DNA from: Maricaulis sp036231565 | GTDB taxonomy: Bacteria; Pseudomonadota; Alphaproteobacteria; Caulobacterales; Maricaulaceae | NCBI GenBank assembly: GCA_036231565.1 | Contig: JAZAHA010000056.1 | Location: 1 to 64,000, forward strand | Length of the DNA: 64,000 nt | Reading direction: 5' to 3' | In this document: positions 25,851 through 37,095 of the stretch, in pieces | How the letters are laid out: each line of letters begins with the position of its first letter | How positions within the stretch are numbered: position 1 is the first letter of the stretch | Notes under the pieces: generated by a model | Databases searched by the model: none | What the model was told of the DNA's origin: nothing | The model's input: only the letters and a program-made list of their open reading frames with translations | Translations under genes and position numbers: made by a program

Positions 25851-27029
25851 TCAGAAAATCTGCCCGAGCAGGTAATTCAGGTCATTCCAGGTCGCTACAA
25901 GCATCATACCGAGCACAAGTGCAAGCCCCACCCGGAATCCGATGGCCTGCGCTTTCATGCTCAGCGGACGCCGGGCAACCGCCTCATAGGCGTAATACAC
26001 CAGATGGCCGCCGTCGAGGATGGGGATCGGTAGAAGATTCACCAAACCCAGTCCAACCGACAGGAAGCCCGCCAGATGCACGAGATTAACAAGCAGCAAG
26101 AAAGTGCTTTCACCGGCATTTCCGCCCGCTTCGACGCTGGTCACGGCCGTCTGGCCGGCTGCCGTCGCGATTCCCACCGGGCCGTTGAGCAATTCCGGCG
26201 AGACACGCCCCGTGACCACACGGACCACATAGCGGGCGGTCATCGACACGGCGGTCCAGGTGCGGTCGACACCGTAGCCGATGGCCGTGACGGGATTATA
26301 GCTGTCGCGTAGCGGCGGCGTCGTGACCGAGCCCAGGCCGATCCGCCCGAGTGTGCGTGTGCCGCCGAACCGGTCCTCGACCTCGGTGGCCCGCGGCGCC
26401 GCCCGCAGCACCATCATCTCGCCGGCGCGTTCGATGTCGAAACGCATCTCCTCGCCCGGCCGCCAGACGACTTCCGTCACGATATCGTCAAAGGAGTCGA
26501 TACCGGTGCCGTTGATCGCGACAATGCGGTCGCCGACCTGGAAGCCGGCTTCTGCGGCGGCGCTGTCTTCGGCCACGGTACCGACGACCGGCGGCTGGTA
26601 GGCCGGGCCGCCCAGCGCCAGGGCGAGGCTGGCGAAGATGAAGATGGCCAGGATGAAATTCGCGACCGGTCCGGCCGCCGTCACGAACGCGCGCTGCCAG
26701 AGCGGCTTGAAGTGATAGCAGCGGTCGGCATCCGGCCCCATGCGCTTGCGGATTTCCTCGAGTTTTTCGGTATCGGGTTCACTGGCAGCGCCGGCGTCGC
26801 CGAGGAATTTCACATATCCGCCAAGGGGAAAGGCCGCGATGCGCCAGACTGTGCCGCGCTTGTCACGCCAGGAGGCGACGGTCGGGCCGAACCCCATGGA
26901 AAAGGCTTCGGCATGCACACCGCACATGCGGCCGGCCCAGTAGTGGCCGAGCTCGTGGATCACGACGACGATCGAGATCAGGAAGACGAATGAGAAAATC
27001 GTGAGAAAGCCGGTGCCGATCAGGCTCAT
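25851..27029 (-). CDS. rseP: RIP metalloprotease RseP (site-2 protease)
   Basis: The 392-residue inner-membrane zinc protease has HELGHYW at residues 25-31 (HExxH zinc motif in the first membrane segment), a central PDZ domain (about 120-220, with GTVAEDSAAAEAGFQVGDRIVAINGT), and the third ligand Asp in NLLPIPILDGG near residue 339. It cleaves membrane-spanning anti-sigma factors or remnant signal peptides within the bilayer. Only one PDZ domain is clear, where E. coli RseP has two. It overlaps dxr by 4 bp and precedes bamA, the normal order. Confidence 0.96.
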   Translation of the reverse strand: MSLIGTGFLTIFSFVFLISIVVVIHELGHYWAGRMCGVHAEAFSMGFGPTVASWRDKRGTVWRIAAFPLGGYVKFLGDAGAASEPDTEKLEEIRKRMGPDADRCYHFKPLWQRAFVTAAGPVANFILAIFIFASLALALGGPAYQPPVVGTVAEDSAAAEAGFQVGDRIVAINGTGIDSFDDIVTEVVWRPGEEMRFDIERAGEMMVLRAAPRATEVEDRFGGTRTLGRIGLGSVTTPPLRDSYNPVTAIGYGVDRTWTAVSMTARYVVRVVTGRVSPELLNGPVGIATAAGQTAVTSVEAGGNAGESTFLLLVNLVHLAGFLSVGLGLVNLLPIPILDGGHLVYYAYEAVARRPLSMKAQAIGFRVGLALVLGMMLVATWNDLNYLLGQIF

Positions 27030-28240
27030 GACATCGTGTTCCGTGATCTCGTTTCCACTGACAGGCCACCAATCAAGTCGCGTGCCAGCTCGCGGGCCCG
27101 CCGGTCGATGGCGAACACATCCTCGAAGGCTGCAAGCGTGCGCGGCATGTCCGCATCCGCCTGAGCGAGCGCCAGAACCTCTTCAACACTCGCCGTGATG
27201 TCAAGGAAGCCGATCCGCCCCGCCAGGAACGCCTCGACTGCAATTTCATTGGCAGCGTTCAGCACGGCTGGAGCAATCCCCCCTGCCCGGATCGCATCCC
27301 GGGCCAGCCGGATGGCCGGAAACCGCACAGGATCGGGGGCTTCGAACTCCAGCCGCGCGATCTGGTCCAGTCTGAGACGCTCGACAGGCGCCTCCATGCG
27401 CTCCGGCCAGGCCAGCGCGCTGGCGATCGGCGTGCGCATGTCCGGCGAGCCCAGCTGGGCCAGCAGGCTGCCGTCGGCATATTCGACAAGCCCGTGCACG
27501 ATGGACTGGGGATGCACCACCACCTCGACCTGTTCCGGCGGAAGATCGAACAGCCAGCAGGCCTCGATGATCTCCAGCCCCTTGTTCATCATCGACGCGC
27601 TGTCGATGGTGATCTTGGCGCCCATCGACCAGGTCGGATGGGTCAGCGCATCGGTCCGGCTGGCCGCCGCCATGCGTTCGAGCGGCCAGGTGCGGAAAGG
27701 CCCGCCCGACGCCGTCAGCATGATCGAGCGGATTGCGGACCTGTGCGCCCCGTTGAACACCTGGAAAACGGCGTTGTGCTCGCTGTCCACCGGCAGCAGC
27801 GTCGCGCCGCAACGCGCCGCCTCCTGCATGAATAGCGGCCCGGCACAGACCAGGCATTCCTTGTTGGCAAAGGCCAGCGCCGCGCCCTGGCGGACAGCTT
27901 CCAGCGTGGGCCGCAAGCCGGCGGCACCGACAATGGCGGCCATGGTCCAGTCAGCGGGCACCGCAGCGGCCTCGCAGACAGCGTCTTCGCCCACGCCGAT
28001 GGTGATACCGGGATGCCCGGCCAGGGCCTCGCGCAATTCCGGCACAGCAGCAGGGTCTGCGATCGCGACATGCGATGCCCGGTGCTTGATCGCCTGCCGT
28101 GCCAGCTCGACGGCATTGGTGCGCGCGGTCAGCGCGACCACCTCATACGTTCCGGGCGCGGCCCGCGCGACCAGGTCGAGCGTTGCCAGTCCGACTGAGC
28201 CGGTGGCACCGAGAACGCTGATACGGCGGGGCGCGGTCAT
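27026..28240 (-). CDS. dxr: 1-deoxy-D-xylulose 5-phosphate reductoisomerase
   Basis: The 404-residue enzyme makes 2-C-methylerythritol 4-phosphate, the committed step of the MEP isoprenoid pathway, using NADPH. Visible parts are the nucleotide loop GATGSVG (11-17), FANKECLV, LLPVDSEHNAVFQVF with the metal ligands, LTASGGPFR and the stretch HPTWSMGAKITIDSASMMNKGLEIIEA. The start is the ATG at 28240; the open frame continues upstream to 28615 but that part is inside cdsA and unlike Dxr. Overlaps of 4 bp with both cdsA and rseP indicate one transcript. Confidence 0.97.
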   Translation of the reverse strand: MTAPRRISVLGATGSVGLATLDLVARAAPGTYEVVALTARTNAVELARQAIKHRASHVAIADPAAVPELREALAGHPGITIGVGEDAVCEAAAVPADWTMAAIVGAAGLRPTLEAVRQGAALAFANKECLVCAGPLFMQEAARCGATLLPVDSEHNAVFQVFNGAHRSAIRSIMLTASGGPFRTWPLERMAAASRTDALTHPTWSMGAKITIDSASMMNKGLEIIEACWLFDLPPEQVEVVVHPQSIVHGLVEYADGSLLAQLGSPDMRTPIASALAWPERMEAPVERLRLDQIARLEFEAPDPVRFPAIRLARDAIRAGGIAPAVLNAANEIAVEAFLAGRIGFLDITASVEEVLALAQADADMPRTLAAFEDVFAIDRRARELARDLIGGLSVETRSRNTMS

Positions 28241-29040
28241 GCCGCCCCCCAGCCCAGCGGGATCACACGCTGGAACAGTACGGCCGTAATCACGGCCAGC
28301 ATCAGCGCATCGACACGATCCAGCACGCCGCCATGCCCCGGAATCAGCGTTCCGGAATCCTTGACGTTGAAACTGCGCTTGAACAGGGACATCGCCAGAT
28401 CGCCCAGCACGGATGCGACGGCGACGACCGCCGCAAAGACGGCCACCACCGGCAGGTTGAGATCGAAGACCGCGCCGGCCGCCACGCCTGCAGCCGTTCC
28501 GGCAGCAAGCCCGGCAATGAAGCCGGACCAGGTCTTGTTGGGACTGGCCTGGGGTATGAGTTTCGGACCGCCCAGCCAGGTCCCGGCAATATACGCCAGA
28601 CTGTCCGCAGCCCAAACGATGGCAAACAGCAGCACCACCATCGGCAGGCCGTGTTCCGGCTCGGCGCGCATGGAGGCGAGCAGGCCCGCTGCCAGCGACA
28701 CATAGAGCACGCCGAGAACCTCGATCGACCAGCCGCGCCGCCAGCGCTCGATACCGCCCGCCAGCGTACCCGCAGCCCCCCAGAACAGCGCATCCTGGGT
28801 CGAGGTCTCACCCGCCAGCAGGACCGCGCCGGACGCCGTGGCACAGGCGATGGCATAGGCGACCGGTGGCGCCTTGGGGTCGGACATCTGGATCCATTCC
28901 CAGGCCATGGCCGCAGCGAAGGCCGCCACCCAGGCGGTAAAGACCAGCCCGCCCGTCCACAACAGGACGAGCGCCAGCGGTCCCAGCAGCAGCGCCGAGA
29001 TCAGACGGCGCCGGAAGACCGGGTCACGCCGCGCCGGCAT
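28237..29040 (-). CDS. cdsA: Phosphatidate cytidylyltransferase
   Basis: The 267-residue polytopic membrane enzyme makes CDP-diacylglycerol from phosphatidate and CTP for phospholipid synthesis. About eight hydrophobic segments are visible. The C-terminal family signature is SVLGDLAMSLFKRSFNVKDSGTLIPGHGGVLDRVD, with the paired Asp residues that bind the metal. The ATG at 29040 overlaps the uppS end by 17 bp; the frame is open further upstream, but that stretch reads antisense to the UppS motifs and is not conserved in CdsA. Confidence 0.95.
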   Translation of the reverse strand: MPARRDPVFRRRLISALLLGPLALVLLWTGGLVFTAWVAAFAAAMAWEWIQMSDPKAPPVAYAIACATASGAVLLAGETSTQDALFWGAAGTLAGGIERWRRGWSIEVLGVLYVSLAAGLLASMRAEPEHGLPMVVLLFAIVWAADSLAYIAGTWLGGPKLIPQASPNKTWSGFIAGLAAGTAAGVAAGAVFDLNLPVVAVFAAVVAVASVLGDLAMSLFKRSFNVKDSGTLIPGHGGVLDRVDALMLAVITAVLFQRVIPLGWGAA

Positions 29041-29761
29041 CGAGCCCACCATAGCGCCGGCTGCGCTGCTTGAAGGCATCGACGGCATCGGCAAAGTGCT
29101 GTGCCGAAAAGTCCGGCCACAAGACATCCAGGAAGAGGAGTTCCGAATAGGCCAGCTGCCAGAGCAGGAAGTTCGAAATCCGCTCTTCCCCGCTGGTGCG
29201 GATAAGCAGATCGACATCGGGCAGGCCATGCGTGTCGAGCGCCTGCTCAAAGGCCGCATTGTCGATGGTGTCGGGATCGATCCCGCCCTCCCGCGCGGCA
29301 CGGGCCAGCGTCCGCGCTGCGCGCACCAGCTCGTCGCGTCCGCCGTAATTGAAGGCGATGGTGAGGTGAAACCGGTCGTTTGCCGCGGTCTGCGTCTCGG
29401 CCCGCTCGATGATCGCCTTGATGTCTTCGCCCAGATTGTCGCGGCGACCGATAATGCGGACCCGCACGCCGCGCGCCGCGAGCTGTTCGAGATCCGCCTC
29501 GACATAGGTTTTCATGAGCTGGAACAGCGCTCCGACCTCGTCGGCCGGACGGTTCCAGTTTTCCGTCGAGAAGGAGAACAGCGTCAGATAGCGCACGCCG
29601 AGATCGCCGGCGGTCTCGACCGCCCTGCGCACGGTCTCGACGCCGCGCCGGTGCCCGAAGGCCCGCGGCCGGCCGCGGGATTTTGCCCAGCGGCCATTGC
29701 CGTCCATGATGATCGCCACATGGGCGGGCCCCGGCTGGGAAGCGGAAGCGTCGTCGGTCAT
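29024..29761 (-). CDS. uppS: Undecaprenyl diphosphate synthase (isoprenyl transferase)
   Basis: The 245-residue cis-prenyltransferase extends farnesyl diphosphate to C55, the lipid carrier for peptidoglycan and O-antigen. The signature HVAIIMDGNGRWAK carries the essential Asp20, followed by GHRRGVETVR, TLFSFSTENWNRP and, near the C-terminus, RTSGEERISNFLLWQLAYSEL. I set the start at the ATG at 29761, preceded by GGAGC at a good distance; a TTG five codons upstream is possible. It lies between frr and cdsA, as in most proteobacteria. Confidence 0.96.
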   Translation of the reverse strand: MTDDASASQPGPAHVAIIMDGNGRWAKSRGRPRAFGHRRGVETVRRAVETAGDLGVRYLTLFSFSTENWNRPADEVGALFQLMKTYVEADLEQLAARGVRVRIIGRRDNLGEDIKAIIERAETQTAANDRFHLTIAFNYGGRDELVRAARTLARAAREGGIDPDTIDNAAFEQALDTHGLPDVDLLIRTSGEERISNFLLWQLAYSELLFLDVLWPDFSAQHFADAVDAFKQRSRRYGGLDAGAA

Positions 29762-29784
29762 GGGTTCGCTCCGCAAGCGGGGGA

Positions 29785-30351
29785 TCAGACCTGCATGATC
29801 TCTTCTTGCTTGGCCTTCAGGCTCTCATCGATCCGCTTGATCGCATCATCCGTCAGTTTCTGCACGTCATCGGCGAAGGATTTGTGCTCGTCCTCGGACA
29901 GCACGCCATCCTTTTCCATCTTCTTCAGCGCGTCCATGCCGTCGCGGCGCACATTGCGCACGGCAACGCGGGCGTGCTCGGCATAGGTGCCGGCCAGTTT
30001 GGCGATCTCGGCGCGGCGTTCCTCATTGAGCGGCGGGATCGGAATCCGCAGCAGCTGGCCTTCCATCACCGGGTTCAGGCCGATACCGGAATTGCGGATC
30101 GCCTTGTCAACGGCGGCAACCATGGTCTTGTCCCACACCTGGACCGAGATCATGCGCGGCTCGGGCACAGAAACCGTGGCCACCTGGTTGATCGGGGTCG
30201 GCGTGCCATAGGCCTCGACCTTGATCGGATCGAGCAGGCCGGCGCTGGCGCGGCCGGTGCGCAGACCGCCGAATTCCTTGCGCAGGGCTTCGATCGCCCC
30301 GTCCATGCGCCGCTTGAGGTCGGCTTCGTCGAAATCGATATCGTCGCTCAT
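29785..30351 (-). CDS. frr: Ribosome recycling factor
   Basis: The 188-residue protein splits post-termination ribosomes together with EF-G. It has the normal family length. Domain I helices carry LRTGRASAGLLDPIKVEAYG and LNEERRAEIAKL, while the domain II region contains NQVATVSVPEPRMISVQVWDK. The C-terminal helix ends in the usual Lys/Gln/Glu-rich KAKQEEIMQV. It follows pyrH by 16 bp in the rpsB-tsf-pyrH-frr order conserved across bacteria. Confidence 0.98.
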   Translation of the reverse strand: MSDDIDFDEADLKRRMDGAIEALRKEFGGLRTGRASAGLLDPIKVEAYGTPTPINQVATVSVPEPRMISVQVWDKTMVAAVDKAIRNSGIGLNPVMEGQLLRIPIPPLNEERRAEIAKLAGTYAEHARVAVRNVRRDGMDALKKMEKDGVLSEDEHKSFADDVQKLTDDAIKRIDESLKAKQEEIMQV

Positions 30352-30367
30352 GGCTTGCTCTTTCCTG

Positions 30368-31162
30368 TTATTTGCCAGCTGACGGAGCGGGTCGCGGCTT
30401 GCCGATCATGGTGCACACGCCCTGGCCAGCCAGGACGCGGGCCAGGCCGCCCTTCTCGTGAATGCTGAAGACGACGATCGGAATGGCGTTTTCCCGCATC
30501 AGCGTGACCGCCGAGGCGTCCATCACCTTGAGGTCGCGCGTCAGGACGTCGAGATAGTCGAGCTGATCATAGCGCTCAGCATTCGGGTTCTTGCGCGGAT
30601 CGTCGGAGTAGACACCGTCGACCTGCGTGCCCTTGAGCAGCGCATCGCAGCCCATTTCGGCCGCACGCAGAGCTGCAGCCGTATCGGTCGTGAAGAAGGG
30701 ATTGCCCGTGCCGGCGGCGAAGATCACCACCCGGCCCTTTTCCATATGGCGGGTGGCGCGTCGCCGGATATAGGGCTCGCACACCGTGGTCATGGGAATG
30801 GCGGACTGGACGCGCGTCTGGACGCCGATGCGTTCCAGAGCGGTCTGCATGGCCAGCGCATTCATCACGGTCGCCAGCATGCCCATATAGTCGGCCGCGG
30901 CCCGGTCCATGCCCTTGGCGGCACCGGTGAGACCGCGAAAGATATTTCCGCCGCCGATCACCAGGCAGATTTCGGTACCGGCGCGCACGGCCTCGGCGAC
31001 CTCCGACGCGATACGATCTGCCGTCGGCATATCGATCCCGTAATTCTGGTCGCCCATCAGGGCTTCGCCGGAAATCTTGAGCAGAACCCGCCGGAATTGC
31101 GGCGGGTTCTCTTGGCCTGAAACCGGCCCGGATGCAGATGAATCAGTCCCGGCGTGCAGCAT
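30368..31162 (-). CDS. pyrH: Uridylate kinase (UMP kinase)
   Basis: The 264-residue hexameric kinase phosphorylates UMP to UDP. Family motifs are RVLLKISGEALMG (phosphate-binding), CLVIGGGNIFRG, DRAAADYMGMLATVMNALAMQ (UMP site), AAGTGNPFFTTDTAAALRAAE and LKGTQVDGVYSDDPRKNP. The ATG at 31162 is the first plausible start; a TTG two codons upstream is less likely. It begins with about 25 extra residues rich in Ser/Gly before the kinase core. A perfect 26-bp palindrome lies 7 bp upstream of the start, which could affect expression of pyrH and the genes behind it. Confidence 0.96.
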   Translation of the reverse strand: MLHAGTDSSASGPVSGQENPPQFRRVLLKISGEALMGDQNYGIDMPTADRIASEVAEAVRAGTEICLVIGGGNIFRGLTGAAKGMDRAAADYMGMLATVMNALAMQTALERIGVQTRVQSAIPMTTVCEPYIRRRATRHMEKGRVVIFAAGTGNPFFTTDTAAALRAAEMGCDALLKGTQVDGVYSDDPRKNPNAERYDQLDYLDVLTRDLKVMDASAVTLMRENAIPIVVFSIHEKGGLARVLAGQGVCTMIGKPRPAPSAGK

Positions 31163-31169
31163 ATACAAC

Positions 31170-31195
31170 GCGGCGGCGCTTTAAAGCGCCGCCGC
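31170..31195 (-). other. Perfect 26-bp palindrome between tsf and pyrH
   Basis: GCGGCGGCGCTTT is followed by its exact reverse complement, giving a 13-bp uninterrupted palindrome that as RNA would fold into a very stable hairpin. It begins 11 bp after the tsf stop and ends 7 bp before the pyrH start. No T tract follows, so it is not a textbook terminator. It may attenuate, pause, or protect the 3' end of the rpsB-tsf message. Confidence 0.7.
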
Positions 31196-31206
31196 TTTCA
31201 GTGTGA

Positions 31207-32142
31207 TCAGGACTGGCCAGTCGCAGCAGCGACCTCGGCGGCAAAGTCCTCGGACTTCTTCTCGACGCCTTCTCCCAGCGCCATGCGCGCGAAGCCGGAA
31301 ATCTCGACCGGCGTGCCCAGTTCCTTGGAGGCATCGGCCAGCACCTGCTCGATGGTGCGATCCGGGTCCATGACGAAAGCCTGCTTCAGCAGCACGACTT
31401 CCTCGTAGAACTTGCGCATGCGGCCTTCCACCATCTTCTCGATGATGTTTTCCGGCTTGCCGGACTGACGCGCCTGGTCGGCGAAGACTTCGCGTTCCTT
31501 GTCCGCCAGGGCCGAGTCGACGCCATCGACATCGACGGAGACGGCCACGGCCGGGGAACCAGCCGCGACGTGCATCGCGATCTTGCGGCCCAGCTCGGCC
31601 AGCTTGGCGGCATCGCCGCCCGACTTCAGGCCGACCAGGACGCCGATGGCGCCCATGTCGTCCGCAGCCGGATTGTGCACATAGCTGGCGACCACGCCCG
31701 GCTCGGCCGTCACGACGGCAGCACGGCGCAGCGTCATGTTCTCGCCGATCGTGGCGATCAGGTTGGTCAGCTTGTCCTCGACGGTTTCGCCGGAGGCCAG
31801 CTTGGCAGCCTTGAGGGTGTCCACATCGCCGGACGTGCCGATCGTGAGCGCGGCAATTTCCTTCACCGCAGCCTGGAACTTCTCGTTCCGGGCGACGAAG
31901 TCGGTTTCCGAGTTCACTTCGACGACGGCGCCCTGGCCGCCTTCGGTTGCCACGGCAACGAGGCCTTCGGCAGCAACGCGGTCAGCCTTCTTGGCAGCCT
32001 TGGACAGACCCTTCTTGCGCAGCCAGTCAACGGCGGCTTCGAAGTCGCCATCGGTCTCGTTCAGCGCCTTCTTGCAGTCCATCATGCCTACGCCGGTCTT
32101 TTCGCGCAGTTCCTTGACGAGAGCAGCAGTAATCGCGGCCAT
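31207..32142 (-). CDS. tsf: Translation elongation factor Ts
   Basis: The 311-residue nucleotide exchange factor recycles EF-Tu. The N-terminal module ITAALVKELREKTGVGMMDCKKALNE is the TDF-type EF-Tu-binding signature. NSETDFVARNEKFQAAVKEIA and the dimerisation core follow, with FVMDPDRTIEQVLAD near the end. The length is normal for alphaproteobacteria. It lies 36 bp behind rpsB and 44 bp before pyrH, the latter gap holding the palindrome. Confidence 0.98.
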   Translation of the reverse strand: MAAITAALVKELREKTGVGMMDCKKALNETDGDFEAAVDWLRKKGLSKAAKKADRVAAEGLVAVATEGGQGAVVEVNSETDFVARNEKFQAAVKEIAALTIGTSGDVDTLKAAKLASGETVEDKLTNLIATIGENMTLRRAAVVTAEPGVVASYVHNPAADDMGAIGVLVGLKSGGDAAKLAELGRKIAMHVAAGSPAVAVSVDVDGVDSALADKEREVFADQARQSGKPENIIEKMVEGRMRKFYEEVVLLKQAFVMDPDRTIEQVLADASKELGTPVEISGFARMALGEGVEKKSEDFAAEVAAATGQS

Positions 32143-32178
32143 CGGTATCTCCTGGATTATCGCTCGTGAAATCGAAGC

Positions 32179-33033
32179 TTACGCTTCGGTCTTGTCAGAT
32201 TCAGACGACGTTTCCGTGGCAGCCTCGTCAGCCTTGGCGGCTTCGGCTTCCGTGGCAGCGGTCTCTTCGGCGGCGGTTTCCTCGACCAGCGCCTCGACCG
32301 GCGCTTCGGCTTCGCCCAGATCCATGCCCATGGCCATCTGGCTGTCGGCCATGCCGTCCAGCACAGCGTCGGCGATCAGGTCGCAGTACAGGGCGATCGC
32401 GCGCGAGGCGTCGTCATTGCCCGGGATCGGGAAGTCGATCGGGTCCGGATCGCAGTTCGTGTCGACCACGGCGATGACCGGAATGCCCAGCTTCTTGGCT
32501 TCCTGGATGGCGATGCCTTCCTTGTTCGTGTCGATCACGAACATCAGGTCCGGCGTGCCGCCCATGTCCTTGATACCGCCGAGCGAGCGATCGAGTTTCT
32601 CGCGCTCGCGGGTCAGCATCAGCTGTTCCTTCTTGGTCAGACCGGCCAGGCCGCCCTCACCTTCGAACATGGTTTCCAGCTCGCGCAGACGGGCGATCGA
32701 GTTGGAGATGGTGCGCCAGTTGGTCAGCGTACCGCCGAGCCAGCGCTGGTTCATGTAGTACTGGGCGCAGCGCGATGCTGCCTGGGCCAGCGGTTCCTGG
32801 GCCTGGCGCTTCGTGCCGACGAACAGGACGCGACCGCCCTTGGCAGCCGTTTCGCGCACCTTCACCAGGGCCTGGTGGAGCAGCGGGACGGACTGGGACA
32901 GGTCGATAATGTGGATGTTGGAGCGTTCGCCAAAGATGAAGTCCTTCATCTTCGGGTTCCAGCGGTGGGTCTGGTGACCGAAGTGACAGCCGGCTTCGAG
33001 CAGCTGGCGCATGCTGAATTCAGGGAGAGCCAT
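32179..33033 (-). CDS. rpsB: 30S ribosomal protein S2
   Basis: The 284-residue ribosomal protein starts MALPEFSMRQLLEAGCHFGHQTHRWNPKM, which fixes the start at 33033; the frame reaches 33081 but that part is not S2-like. GTKRQAQEPLAQAA, MNQRWLGGTLTNW and DTNKEGIAIQEAKKLGIPVIAVVDTNCDPD are conserved. The last 45 residues are an Ala/Glu-rich acidic tail, an extension common in alphaproteobacteria. It heads the long - strand run and has its own promoter about 115 bp upstream. Confidence 0.98.
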   Translation of the reverse strand: MALPEFSMRQLLEAGCHFGHQTHRWNPKMKDFIFGERSNIHIIDLSQSVPLLHQALVKVRETAAKGGRVLFVGTKRQAQEPLAQAASRCAQYYMNQRWLGGTLTNWRTISNSIARLRELETMFEGEGGLAGLTKKEQLMLTREREKLDRSLGGIKDMGGTPDLMFVIDTNKEGIAIQEAKKLGIPVIAVVDTNCDPDPIDFPIPGNDDASRAIALYCDLIADAVLDGMADSQMAMGMDLGEAEAPVEALVEETAAEETAATEAEAAKADEAATETSSESDKTEA

Positions 33034-33145
33034 CGATTTTTCCTTTTCCGGTTGGCCTCCACGGAGCGGAGCCGTCCGCACATGCGAACGGCACCGGAGC
33101 GTCAGGCCTTCGGCCGGACGATGCCCCGTGTGCGTGATGGCGCGG

Positions 33146-33175
33146 CTTATAGGCGCAAGACGACCGGTTTGGCAA
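33146..33175 (-). promoter_or_regulatory. Probable rpsB promoter
   Basis: On the - strand TTGCCA (33175-33170), an 18-bp spacer and TATAAG (33151-33146) form a good sigma70-type promoter. Transcription would start near 33139 and give an rpsB leader of about 105 nt, long enough for the autoregulatory leader known for S2 in other bacteria. The leader holds a GGCCGAAGGCC-type hairpin near 33108-33120. Confidence 0.65.
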
Positions 33176-33245
33176 GCGGGGCAAGGCGCACCAGGTGCAG
33201 CGGATCACACGGGCTTGTGCCGATATCCGGCACGTCACGCCAAGG

Positions 33246-36689
<3,444 letters not shown>

Positions 36690-36746
36690 CGCCCGCTCCG
36701 TCAGCGCTTCAGAACCGCCTCGCCACGCGCATCACCGGGACAGACG

Positions 36747-36772
36747 CCCGGGAATCCGGGCCGGAACCGGCC
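36747..36772 (-). other. Overlapping inverted repeats in the dnaE leader
   Basis: Two short hairpins overlap: CCCGG-AATC-CGGG (36747-36760) and GGCCGG-AA-CCGGCC (36759-36772). They lie between the microprotein gene and dnaE, with no T tract. They could form alternative structures or a weak stop between the two genes. Low certainty; GC-rich DNA produces such repeats by chance. Confidence 0.3.
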
Positions 36773-36895
36773 GCCGCGAGTCGAGACATCAACAAACTAC
36801 GCCAGGAACGCGTCAGGCGAAATCAGGCTTGCGGGCCCGATCTCAGTAAACGCGGCCGGAAAGGACTCCGGCACATACCACCAAGCCCGCGCGCC

Positions 36896-36991
36896 TCAAG
36901 CCGCGCCGAGCACGCTTCCCCACATGGCGATCATCCAGGCGAACCCGAGCACAGCCGTGGCGGCAGAGACATCTTGAAGAACGCGGCGCAT
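36896..36991 (-). CDS. SidA-like SOS-induced membrane microprotein (31 residues)
   Basis: A 31-codon gene starts at the ATG at 36991 and ends with TGA at 36898-36896. The Shine-Dalgarno GGGAGG sits 6-7 bp before the start, better than most in this window. The product begins MRRVLQDVSAATAV and continues with one hydrophobic helix (about residues 9-29) containing FAWMIAMWG, so it is a small positive-inside inner-membrane protein. The promoter carries a LexA box over its -10, and a second LexA box lies further up. Size, topology and SOS control are those of SidA of Caulobacter crescentus, a 29-residue division inhibitor that acts on the FtsW/FtsN stage of septation. Identity by alignment is not checked, so I leave the symbol empty. 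It sits between lolD and dnaE on the same strand. Confidence 0.8.
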   Translation of the reverse strand: MRRVLQDVSAATAVLGFAWMIAMWGSVLGAA

Positions 36992-37010
36992 GACAACCTC
37001 CCGAATTCAT

Positions 37011-37050
37011 GTTCCGGTTTTGTTCTATTTCGGCTCAGGCATGACGTCAA
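37011..37050 (-). promoter_or_regulatory. SOS promoter of the microprotein gene (LexA box over -10)
   Basis: On the - strand TTGACG (37050-37045), a 17-bp spacer and TAGAAC (37027-37022) form a strong core promoter, identical in both hexamers and spacing to that of lexA. The canonical LexA site, read on the + strand as GTTC-CGGTTTT-GTTC, covers 37011-37025, overlapping the -10 and the expected start point. The leader would be about 24 nt to the ATG at 36991. Confidence 0.87.
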
Positions 37051-37057
37051 GCAGAAA

Positions 37058-37072
37058 GTTCCACAAATGTTC
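37058..37072 (-). promoter_or_regulatory. Second upstream LexA box
   Basis: GTTC-CACAAAT-GTTC is a second exact match to the alphaproteobacterial LexA consensus GTTC-N7-GTTC. It lies 47 bp (between four and five helical turns) upstream of the box on the -10. A further GTTC half site at 37083-37086 follows at the wrong spacing (10 bp). Two operators suggest tight repression of the microprotein gene. Confidence 0.75.
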
Positions 37073-37095
37073 CGTCAGACGTGTTCCGGGAATAT

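Noticed and set aside
33217..33233. GTGCCG-ATATC-CGGCAC hairpin after dnaE as a terminator
   Set aside because: The stem is only 6 bp and there is no T tract on either strand; too weak to call.
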